NCBI GenBank assembly: GCA_002900535.1
Contig: MUGC01000049.1
Span: forward strand, 1-7,846
Direction of reading: 5' to 3'
Length of the DNA: 7,846 nt
From: Thermoplasmata archaeon M9B1D
GTDB lineage: Archaea; Thermoplasmatota; E2; DHVEG-1
Under the pieces are notes generated by a model, which made no database searches, was not told the DNA's origin, and saw nothing but the letters and a program-made list of their open reading frames with translations. Below, one piece after another: positions 1 through 4,311 of the stretch (its first letter is position 1; every line of letters begins with the position of its first letter). A program made the translations under genes and the position numbers.

Positions 1-171
1 GAAGCTACAAAACTTGTAGTCATGGGGGAGAGAATGACTGAATTCATATGGTATTGGAAAAAAGGAAATACTAAAGTATTTACAAAAAACACAGATGTTG
101 CTGAAAAAGCAATGAAAGATGGAAAACTTGTAATGGGAACGAAAATAAAACCCGCTATATTGAGATTTTAA
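1..171 (+). CDS. C-terminal fragment of an unrecognised protein
   Basis: An open frame runs in from the left edge and stops with TAA at 169-171, giving 56 residues. The fragment is basic and mixed alpha/beta in character, with a TEFIWYWKKGN stretch, then TKNTDVAEKAMKDGK and the end KIKPAILRF. I do not recognise the family. It reads as real coding sequence because the frame is open from the edge, its composition matches the genes that follow, and a T-tract follows it before the next promoter. The gene lies on the same strand as aIF2-beta, 94 bp upstream. The T-tract suggests separate transcription. The start and most of the protein are outside the window, so no function is proposed. Confidence 0.7.
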   Translation, partial: EATKLVVMGERMTEFIWYWKKGNTKVFTKNTDVAEKAMKDGKLVMGTKIKPAILRF

Positions 172-211
172 ACAAGTTTTTCTAATTTTGGACATAGAGG
201 GGGATTATAAC

Positions 212-221
212 TTTTTTTTTT
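212..221 (+). terminator. T10 tract, archaeal-type terminator
   Basis: Ten consecutive T residues lie 41 bp after the stop of the left-edge gene and before the aIF2-beta promoter. Archaeal RNA polymerase terminates at such U-runs without needing a hairpin, and I see no clear stem before it. This is read from sequence only. Confidence 0.55.
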
Positions 222-231
222 CAACGTAAGG

Positions 232-243
232 TTTTTAGATAAT
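232..243 (+). promoter_or_regulatory. Candidate TATA element for aIF2-beta
   Basis: The stretch TTTTTAGATAAT is centred about 27 bp before the ATG at 266. That is the usual distance from an archaeal TATA box to the transcription start, so the mRNA would be essentially leaderless. No Shine-Dalgarno sequence precedes this ATG, which agrees. A second AT-rich stretch (TGTATATG, 247-254) is too close to serve this start. Confidence 0.4.
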
Positions 244-265
244 TATTGTATATGCTCTTGTTAAT

Positions 266-889
266 ATGGTTGATTTGGAATATAAAGGTTTATTAAAGAG
301 AGTCATAGAAAGTACTCCAAAAAAGGAAATGTCTGACGATAGATTTAAACTTCCTAAGGCTGAAATTTTTTATGAAGGAAACACTACTGTGATAAAAAAT
401 TTTGATAAAATTACAGATGTAATAAATCGTGAACCCGATCTTTTATTAAAATATTTATTAGGTGGTCTTGGAACTGCTGGTGAAATGGTTGGAGGGCGAG
501 TAGTTTTTCAAGGGAAAATTCCTGCAAAGAGTATCCAAGATAAAATAAAAGAATATGTAGATAATCTTGTAATATGTTCTGAATGCAGTAGACCTGACAC
601 GCATCTTGTTAAACAAGGTAGAACTGTATTAATTCGCTGTGATGCATGTGGTGCGATTCGTTCAGTTAAATCTCGAAAGAAAAAAACTGTTCAACAACCT
701 TCTGAAACTTTAAATGAAGGTATGACAGTTGAATTGACAATTAAAGACATTGGTAAAAAGGGAGATGGAATTGCATATTATGATAAATATATTGTTTATG
801 TTTCAGGTGCGATGAAGGGGTCAATGGTTAAAGTGAAAATAGAAAAAATATCTGGAACTGTTGCTTTTGGTCATATCGTTGAGGTATGA
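266..889 (+). CDS. eif2b: Translation initiation factor aIF2 subunit beta with TRAM domain
   Basis: This is the beta subunit of heterotrimeric archaeal initiation factor 2, which delivers initiator Met-tRNA to the small ribosomal subunit. The 207-residue protein has a short N-terminal helix region, and the central alpha/beta core lies at about 25-98 (LLKYLLGGLGTAGEM is typical). The zinc ribbon follows, with Cys104-x2-Cys107 and Cys125-x2-Cys128. After a basic linker (KSRKKK, about 135-140), residues 149-207 form a TRAM domain (EGMTVELTIKDIGKKGDGIA), a beta-barrel that binds RNA. Minimal aIF2-beta is about 140 residues, so the extra length is the TRAM fusion, which also occurs in some methanogens and halophiles. 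The start is supported by a TATA-like element at leaderless distance and by a family-like N-terminus. Family assignment is very secure; the role of the TRAM extension is inferred. Confidence 0.96.
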   Translation: MVDLEYKGLLKRVIESTPKKEMSDDRFKLPKAEIFYEGNTTVIKNFDKITDVINREPDLLLKYLLGGLGTAGEMVGGRVVFQGKIPAKSIQDKIKEYVDNLVICSECSRPDTHLVKQGRTVLIRCDACGAIRSVKSRKKKTVQQPSETLNEGMTVELTIKDIGKKGDGIAYYDKYIVYVSGAMKGSMVKVKIEKISGTVAFGHIVEV

Positions 890-895
890 TTTTTT
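890..895 (+). terminator. Short T6 run after aIF2-beta
   Basis: Six T residues directly follow the TGA of aIF2-beta. The run is short and has no stem before it, so it would be a weak terminator at best. The strong promoter signals downstream suggest cdrS is transcribed independently in any case. Confidence 0.25.
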
Positions 896-949
896 CTACA
901 TATACATCTGCATATTTATCTGCAAAAAATAACGAAAATTATTTAAACT

Positions 950-1015
950 AAACGACATATTCGTTTCTACGTTTGTCAGACATAAGATGTCTTTTGTCGT
1001 TTATAAGACGTAAAC
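950..1015 (+). promoter_or_regulatory. Dyad and CGTTT-repeat cluster upstream of cdrS (candidate operator)
   Basis: Two perfect inverted repeats sit here: AAACGA-CATAT-TCGTTT (950-966) and AGACAT-AAG-ATGTCT (978-992). CGTTT occurs at 962-966, 970-974 and 998-1002, and its complement AAACG at 950-954. TTTGTC recurs at 972-977 and 993-998, and GTCGTTT (996-1002) is the inverted copy of AAACGAC (950-956). All of this lies just upstream of the cdrS TATA box in an otherwise featureless AT-rich spacer. Ribbon-helix-helix proteins bind short, often repeated, palindromic sites next to their own genes. The inference is that CdrS or another regulator binds here; the repeats themselves are directly visible. 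Confidence 0.5.
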
Positions 1016-1019
1016 ATGA

Positions 1020-1028
1020 CATATAAAT
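1020..1028 (+). promoter_or_regulatory. TATA box of the cdrS-ftsZ unit
   Basis: CATATAAAT is a good archaeal TATA box. A start about 26 bp downstream (near 1050) would give a leader of roughly 16 nt that contains the GAGGAG ribosome binding site at 1057-1062, so the two signals agree. A second candidate, TTATAAGA at 1001-1008, would start transcription near 1030. Confidence 0.55.
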
Positions 1029-1056
1029 GATATCAGTCTGATGCGTGAAAATATGT

Positions 1057-1062
1057 GAGGAG
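1057..1062 (+). promoter_or_regulatory. Ribosome binding site that sets the cdrS start
   Basis: GAGGAG, followed by four A residues, precedes the ATG at 1067. An in-frame GTG at 1055 would overlap this Shine-Dalgarno sequence and add four residues (MRRK), so the GTG is better read as part of the ribosome binding site. Confidence 0.7.
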
Positions 1063-1066
1063 AAAA

Positions 1067-1294
1067 ATGGATACGCAACGAATAACAATAAGACTGTCCC
1101 AGCATGATATACATTCAATTGATCTTTTTGTTAGAGCTGGGGAATTTGCAACAAGATCAGAAGTTATTCGTCATGCTGTAAATGATTTTATAAAAAACTA
1201 CGCCAACAATATAATTGAAAAGGCGGAGAAAATCAAAAAAGTGCAAGAGCTCGAACTTGCAGTTAAATCCATTGAACCTTACATGAAAAAGTAA
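1067..1294 (+). CDS. cdrS: Ribbon-helix-helix regulator CdrS, partner of ftsZ
   Basis: A small 75-residue DNA-binding protein of the ribbon-helix-helix (CopG/MetJ-like) type. The N-terminal strand QRITIRL (4-10) would pair in a dimer and enter the major groove. Helix A is about SQHDIHSIDLFVRAGEF (11-27), followed by the turn and helix B, TRSEVIRHAVNDFIKNY (29-45). A charged C-terminal helix (about 48-75) extends past the minimal fold. In haloarchaea, CdrS is encoded directly upstream of ftsZ2 and controls cell-division genes. The same gene order and spacing are seen here, 98 bp before an FtsZ2-type gene. The start is the ATG after GAGGAG. The fold is clear; the name rests on fold plus neighbourhood. 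The dyads at 950-992 are possible autoregulatory sites. Confidence 0.85.
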   Translation: MDTQRITIRLSQHDIHSIDLFVRAGEFATRSEVIRHAVNDFIKNYANNIIEKAEKIKKVQELELAVKSIEPYMKK

Positions 1295-1303
1295 GTTTAA
1301 AAC

Positions 1304-1360
1304 TTGGAGGGGATGGGATGCACCCCTAAATGAAGGGCGCCTTGGGATGGGCGTCCTTCA
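1304..1360 (+). promoter_or_regulatory. Tandem hairpins in the cdrS-ftsZ spacer
   Basis: Two stem-loops follow each other in the 98-nt spacer. The first has arms AGGGG (1308-1312) and CCCCT (1323-1327). The second has an 11-bp stem pairing 1331-1341 with 1350-1360 (TGAAGGGCGCC with GGCGTCCTTCA), including one G-T pair. Both loops contain the same heptamer TGGGATG, at 1314-1320 and 1343-1349. The spacer is strikingly G-rich for this genome. No T-tract follows, so neither hairpin is a normal terminator. A GGAGG at 1306-1310 precedes ATG CAC CCC TAA (1318-1329), a possible three-residue leader peptide. A post-transcriptional control element for ftsZ is a reasonable inference; no known riboswitch is recognised. 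Confidence 0.55.
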
Positions 1361-1378
1361 AACTACCAGAAAATGATT

Positions 1379-1384
1379 AGGAGG
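1379..1384 (+). promoter_or_regulatory. Strong ribosome binding site of ftsZ
   Basis: AGGAGG with an 8-nt spacer precedes the ATG at 1393. It settles the ftsZ start and shows that ftsZ is translated from a leadered, probably cdrS-linked transcript, unlike the leaderless-looking genes elsewhere in the window. Confidence 0.8.
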
Positions 1385-1392
1385 AATGGTAA

Positions 1393-2502
1393 ATGGGAGA
1401 AAATAAAAATATGGAAGCTTTTATAAAAAGTGCAGTTACTAATAAGTTAGAAGAAGAAAGCAAGTTACAAATCAATGATGATGAATTATTTGGAACGCCA
1501 CGTATAACAATTGTTGGTTGTGGCGGCGCCGGTGGAAATACAGTAACAAGATTAAATAAGCTAGGAGTTAAAGGCGCAAAAACAATTGCCATTAATACAG
1601 ATAAAATGGCTCTTGATCTTGTGGAAGCTGATCATAAACTAATAATCGGTGCTAGATTAACAAGAGGACTTGGAGCAGGTGGTTTCCCAGATGTTGGTGA
1701 TCGTGCTGCGCGTGAATCTATACATGAAATTGAAGAATTAGTTAAAGATTCCGATCTTGTTTTTATTACTGCGGGTATGGGCGGAGGAACAGGAACGGGT
1801 TCTGCTCCTGTCGTTGCAGAAATTGCCAAAAAACATAATGCAGTTGTTACATGTATGGTATCAACCCCTTTTAATGTTGAACGTGCCCGTTTAATAAAGG
1901 CTGATGAAGGACTTGATAAACTTCGTGTAAAAGCAGATAGTACTGTTGTTCTTGATAACAATAGATTATTAGAGTTTGTTCCAAATTTACCGATTAATCA
2001 AGCGTTTTCTGTTATGGATCAGATGATTGCGGAAACAGTAAAGGGTATTACTGAAACAATTACAGTTCCATCTCTCATAAATCTTGATTATGCTGATATG
2101 AAAGCAATAATGGATCAAGGTGGTCTATCTATTATGCTTTGGGGTGAAGCAGAGGAGGATTCTGGAGTTGATACAATTGTCAAAGAGGCACTGAATCATC
2201 CATTATTAAATGTTGATTATCGTGGAGCTACTGGTGCACTTGTTCATATTACTGGAGGACCAAGTATGAGTCTTAAATATGTACAAGATGTAGCAAAATC
2301 ATTAACAGAGGATCTTGACTGTTACTCTAATGTAATACTTGGTGCTCGTGTTTTACCAGAATTTGAAGGCAAATGTCGTGTTATGGCTATTATGACTGGT
2401 GTACAATCTCCAAATATATTGGGTCCTAAAAGTACATCTGTTCTTAGAACAGAACCAGTGCAAACAGTTACTAGAAGGGTAGATATTGATTTTGTGAGAT
2501 AA
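1393..2502 (+). CDS. ftsZ2: Cell division GTPase FtsZ (FtsZ2 type)
   Basis: A tubulin-like GTPase that polymerises at mid-cell into the division ring. The 369-residue protein has a 35-residue acidic N-terminal extension, then the nucleotide-binding core. The T1 loop is GCGGAGGN (42-49), the tubulin signature is GGGTGTG (130-136), and a sugar-contact region includes NVERARLIKADEGL (161-174). The T7 synergy loop is N230-L-D-Y-A-D235, with both acidic residues needed to hydrolyse GTP on the neighbouring subunit. RGLGAGGFPDVG (91-102), SLINLDYADM, HPLLNVDYRGA, GALVHITGGP and MAIMTGVQSPNILGP match archaeal FtsZ2 rather than FtsZ1. A short linker (about 345-360) leads to the end RRVDIDFVR, a likely C-terminal peptide for a membrane tether such as SepF (inferred). 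It follows cdrS and ends in a hairpin terminator. All catalytic motifs are intact. Confidence 0.97.
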   Translation: MGENKNMEAFIKSAVTNKLEEESKLQINDDELFGTPRITIVGCGGAGGNTVTRLNKLGVKGAKTIAINTDKMALDLVEADHKLIIGARLTRGLGAGGFPDVGDRAARESIHEIEELVKDSDLVFITAGMGGGTGTGSAPVVAEIAKKHNAVVTCMVSTPFNVERARLIKADEGLDKLRVKADSTVVLDNNRLLEFVPNLPINQAFSVMDQMIAETVKGITETITVPSLINLDYADMKAIMDQGGLSIMLWGEAEEDSGVDTIVKEALNHPLLNVDYRGATGALVHITGGPSMSLKYVQDVAKSLTEDLDCYSNVILGARVLPEFEGKCRVMAIMTGVQSPNILGPKSTSVLRTEPVQTVTRRVDIDFVR

Positions 2503-2532
2503 AAAAAATTATCTCTTTTTTTCTTTTTTTTT
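2496..2532. terminator. Bidirectional terminator between ftsZ and UMP kinase
   Basis: GAGATAA (2496-2502) pairs with TTATCTC (2509-2515) across an A6 loop. The left arm contains the ftsZ stop codon. On the + strand, T-tracts follow at 2516-2522 and 2524-2532. On the minus strand, the A8 run at 2501-2508 reads as a T8 tract just beyond the UMP kinase stop. One short element therefore serves both convergent genes. Confidence 0.75.
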
Positions 2533-3205
2533 ATATTTTTATTATTGTTCCGTTAAAGATTTGATTGTTTATTGCTCTTTCAAGTTGTATTAATTTTTTA
2601 CCATTTAAAACAAGAGTTGGGATTTTTGCTTTTTTAATTATTTTTAATGCGGGTCCATCTATTACTATGTTTTTCCCAGCTTGATCCCAATTTGTTCCAA
2701 ATTTTTCTATTAAGTCATCTATTTTGATTTCTTTGATTTGTTTGGCATCAGAGTATGTATTTGGATCTTTATCATAGACTCCGTCTACGTTTGTTGCAAT
2801 GATATATTTGATAGCTTTTGTTTTTTCTGCAAGTTCTGCTCCTACCATGTCTGTGCTATGGCCTGGGGTGGTGCCACCCATTATGGTTATTGGTTTTTTG
2901 ATTTTTTTTGCATCGTTAGTTGTTTTTGGGATTTTTGTATTTGAGTTTTCAATTATATATGTTAAAATTTTTGCATTTATCCTTGTAATATCTATTCCAA
3001 ATTGATCGAGTGTTTCTTCTTTTAAGCCAATTTTTCTTCCAAAATTTATATAGGTTCTAGAGGTTTTTCCTCCACCAACTATTATGTATATTTTGTATTT
3101 TTTAATTAGATTTTTTAGTATTAAATTAAGTTTTTCAAAATATGTGATGTTTATCTCATCAGAAAAGATAATGGATCCGCCGATTGAAATTACTATTGAT
3201 TTCAT
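2531..3205 (-). CDS. pyrH: UMP kinase, archaeal type (uridylate kinase)
   Basis: Phosphorylates UMP to UDP with ATP in cytosolic pyrimidine nucleotide synthesis. The 224-residue protein belongs to the amino-acid-kinase fold. The N-terminal SIGGS (7-11) and VGGGKTSRTYI (43-53) bind phosphates and substrate. DQFGIDITRINAKIL (67-81) is the family helix that contacts UMP. IMGGTTPGHSTDMVGAELAE (108-127) is typical of archaeal UMP kinases. ATNVDGVYDKDP (137-148) is the nucleotide-binding loop, and VIDGPALKIIKKAKIPTLVLNG (181-202) completes the fold. The length matches archaeal members, which are slightly shorter than bacterial PyrH. A strong TATA box sits 24-30 bp before the ATG, so the mRNA is probably leaderless and monocistronic. 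It converges on ftsZ with a 28-bp gap. Assignment is secure. Confidence 0.95.
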   Translation of the reverse strand: MKSIVISIGGSIIFSDEINITYFEKLNLILKNLIKKYKIYIIVGGGKTSRTYINFGRKIGLKEETLDQFGIDITRINAKILTYIIENSNTKIPKTTNDAKKIKKPITIMGGTTPGHSTDMVGAELAEKTKAIKYIIATNVDGVYDKDPNTYSDAKQIKEIKIDDLIEKFGTNWDQAGKNIVIDGPALKIIKKAKIPTLVLNGKKLIQLERAINNQIFNGTIIKI

Positions 3206-3227
3206 TTTAATACCCAGAATGCAAATT

Positions 3228-3240
3228 TTATATATTATAA
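3228..3240 (-). promoter_or_regulatory. TATA box of the UMP kinase gene
   Basis: Read on the minus strand, TTATAATATATAA lies about 24-35 bp upstream of the ATG at 3205. It predicts a transcript starting at or within a few bases of the start codon. No Shine-Dalgarno sequence is present, as expected for a leaderless gene. Confidence 0.65.
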
Positions 3241-3248
3241 TTTTTTAG

Positions 3249-3256
3249 AAAAAAAA
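3249..3256 (-). terminator. T8 tract after the SecB-like gene
   Basis: The A8 run on the + strand is a minus-strand T8 tract located 4 bp past the stop codon at 3260, just before the UMP kinase TATA box. It likely separates the two transcripts. Confidence 0.5.
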
Positions 3257-3259
3257 GGT

Positions 3260-3712
3260 TTATGCGACTTCAGGGCCGGCTTGTCCTGTTTTTGGAGTTT
3301 CACCTAGTCTTACTTGTGGGAGTGGTATCGGTGGTGGGAGTCCTATATCTTTTGCAATGCCTACTGCTTCTGGTACACATGCGTGCATTATTGCTGTGTG
3401 GACATGGCTTGCTGTTTGATTTGGTATTTTTCTTGTTTTGTTCCATTCGTCTGTAATTTTCTTGGCATCTTCGTTTTCATATATTAATGATCCTTCAAGT
3501 TTAATCATGCCAACAGGGCCAAAACTTGCTGTATATTGAAATTCTATCGAGGATTGCTTGTCCCGTATATATGATATTTGGGTAAAAGAGCTGTTGTGGT
3601 CTATTCTTATTTGTTTTGGATGTTCAGCTTGTGTTATGTATCTTCTTGCTTCAATTGATTTAAGACTAACATTTCTTATTTTCATAATCAAGCAAAGTGT
3701 AACAGAAAACAT
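3260..3712 (-). CDS. Conserved archaeal protein, possibly SecB-like
   Basis: Function is not established. From the ATG at 3712 the protein has 150 residues. The first half looks beta-rich, with FQYTASFGPVGMIKLEGSLIY (58-78) as alternating strands. The second half has helices around EDAKKITDEWNKTR (81-94) and VHTAIMHACVPEAVGIAKDIG (103-123), then the proline-rich LPPPIPLPQV (124-133) and a loose tail. Strands, then helices, then a proline-rich turn near 150 residues resemble the SecB export-chaperone fold, of which archaea have divergent members. This is an impression of pattern, not an alignment. The start is uncertain. A TATA-like box at 3736-3744 favours the ATG at 3712 (near-leaderless), but the ATG at 3685 begins MKIRNVSLKSIEARRY, a natural-looking domain start, and would give 141 residues. 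Confidence 0.8.
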   Translation of the reverse strand: MFSVTLCLIMKIRNVSLKSIEARRYITQAEHPKQIRIDHNSSFTQISYIRDKQSSIEFQYTASFGPVGMIKLEGSLIYENEDAKKITDEWNKTRKIPNQTASHVHTAIMHACVPEAVGIAKDIGLPPPIPLPQVRLGETPKTGQAGPEVA

Positions 3713-3735
3713 GCTTTTACTTGTTTCGTTAATTT

Positions 3736-3744
3736 AGATATAAT
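3736..3744 (-). promoter_or_regulatory. TATA-like box upstream of the SecB-like gene
   Basis: On the minus strand, ATTATATCT lies 24-32 bp before the ATG at 3712. It would start transcription within a few bases of that codon. For the alternative ATG at 3685 it would give a leader of about 30 nt lacking a Shine-Dalgarno sequence. The upstream gene has no T-tract after its stop, so readthrough is also possible. Confidence 0.4.
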
Positions 3745-3763
3745 GTGTTGTTATTAGTTGGAT

Positions 3764-4123
3764 TTATTCTAGTTTATCAATTAATGATTTAATTTCACTA
3801 ACATGTTTATTGATGATTTCAGGTGTTCTATATGTTGAGGCTATTTTTTTGAGATGGTTTAATACTTGATTTAAACAATCTTTAGAGGGGTTATCAAAAT
3901 CACCACCAAAATTACAAATAAGATTTTCAACTAAATCTTTGACATGTGATTTTTTCATTTCTTCGAATTTTTTTTTGGGTGGTTTGTAAAAAGAATCTCT
4001 TGCGAGTTCAAGGATATCACAATGAGCTTCGTAGTAGCATCGAATCATTGCGTCTCTTATCATAATAGGGGTTACTTTTTTGTTGGTATCAACACCATAT
4101 ATTATATTATCTTTTGTATCCAT
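3764..4123 (-). CDS. Conserved helical archaeal protein of unknown function
   Basis: A cytosolic protein of 119 residues without signal peptide or membrane segment. It appears mostly helical: KKVTPIMIRDAMIRCYYEAHCDILELARDSF (15-45), a basic loop KPPKKKFEEMKKSH, VKDLVENLIC (61-70), the motif NFGGDFDNPSK (71-81), CLNQVLNHLKKIAS (83-96), and a last helix PEIINKHVSEIKSLIDKLE (101-119). The opening IYGVDTxxxVTPxMIRDA and the GGDFDNPxK turn look like a family I have seen as uncharacterised in euryarchaea, but I cannot name a domain or activity. Four cysteines (29, 35, 70, 83) do not form a recognisable metal site. An in-frame TTG at 4126 would add one residue; the ATG at 4123 is preferred. A GGGGGA sequence 10-15 bp upstream could be a weak ribosome binding site. 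Confidence 0.85.
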   Translation of the reverse strand: MDTKDNIIYGVDTNKKVTPIMIRDAMIRCYYEAHCDILELARDSFYKPPKKKFEEMKKSHVKDLVENLICNFGGDFDNPSKDCLNQVLNHLKKIASTYRTPEIINKHVSEIKSLIDKLE

Positions 4124-4147
4124 CAAATCTTTTCCCCCAAGTTTTTT

Positions 4148-4159
4148 GGTATATAAAAA
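4148..4159 (-). promoter_or_regulatory. TATA box of the 4123-3764 gene
   Basis: On the minus strand, TTTTTATATACC is centred about 30 bp before the ATG at 4123. It predicts a leader of only a few bases. In that case the GGGGGA at 4133-4138 would fall outside the transcript and could not act as a ribosome binding site. Confidence 0.5.
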
Positions 4160-4267
4160 CAGATATTAATATATAAAAAGTTGCATAACAATTGTTAATA
4201 AAATAATAATAATTTATCAGCAAAACTATATTCAAAAATAGTATGTTGTTCACAGTAAGTTTTTTTT
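4160..4267. other. Repeat-bearing divergent spacer with a possible short transcription unit
   Basis: Between the divergent genes lie a strong + strand TATA-like stretch ATATATAAAAAG (about 4168-4180), the perfect palindrome TAACAATTGTTA (4186-4197), the first copy of the 11-bp direct repeat TATCAGCAAAA (4215-4225; second copy 4292-4302), and a T8 tract (4260-4267). The TATA box would start RNA near 4199-4204, and the T8 would end it about 65 nt later. No open frame of note lies within. A weak stem ACTAT...ATAGT is the only internal pairing seen. It may be a small RNA, an upstream promoter, or just operator sites. Confidence 0.35.
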
Positions 4268-4273
4268 AGAAAA

Positions 4274-4282
4274 ATACATAAA
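4274..4282 (+). promoter_or_regulatory. Candidate TATA box of the 4312 membrane-protein gene
   Basis: ATACATAAA is centred 34 bp before the ATG at 4312. It would give a short leader of about 8 nt including part of AAGGA (4303-4307). The second copy of TATCAGCAAAA (4292-4302) lies between this box and the start codon, where a bound protein would block initiation. Confidence 0.4.
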
Positions 4283-4311
4283 CATTAAAAATATCAGCAA
4301 AAAAGGATAAT

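Noticed and set aside
1055..1066. In-frame GTG start for cdrS, four residues upstream of the ATG
   Set aside because: The GTG is part of the GTGAGGAG Shine-Dalgarno region that serves the ATG at 1067.
1331..1360. Second spacer hairpin read as the cdrS terminator
   Set aside because: No T-tract follows the stem, and a strong ftsZ ribosome binding site lies just downstream, so readthrough is expected.
1377..1961. Long minus-strand open frames opposite the first part of ftsZ
   Set aside because: They lie wholly antisense to a secure FtsZ, are low-complexity in translation and have no promoter or family resemblance.
2738..3005. Overlapping + strand hydrophobic frames opposite UMP kinase
   Set aside because: Cys/Phe/Ile-rich translations are shadows of the AT-rich antisense strand of a clear kinase gene.
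3262..3456. Leucine-rich + strand frame opposite the SecB-like gene
   Set aside because: Antisense shadow without start signals; the minus-strand frame has a sensible protein composition.
4124..4126. TTG start one codon upstream in the 4123-3764 gene
   Set aside because: The ATG immediately after it is a better start, and nothing favours the rarer codon.
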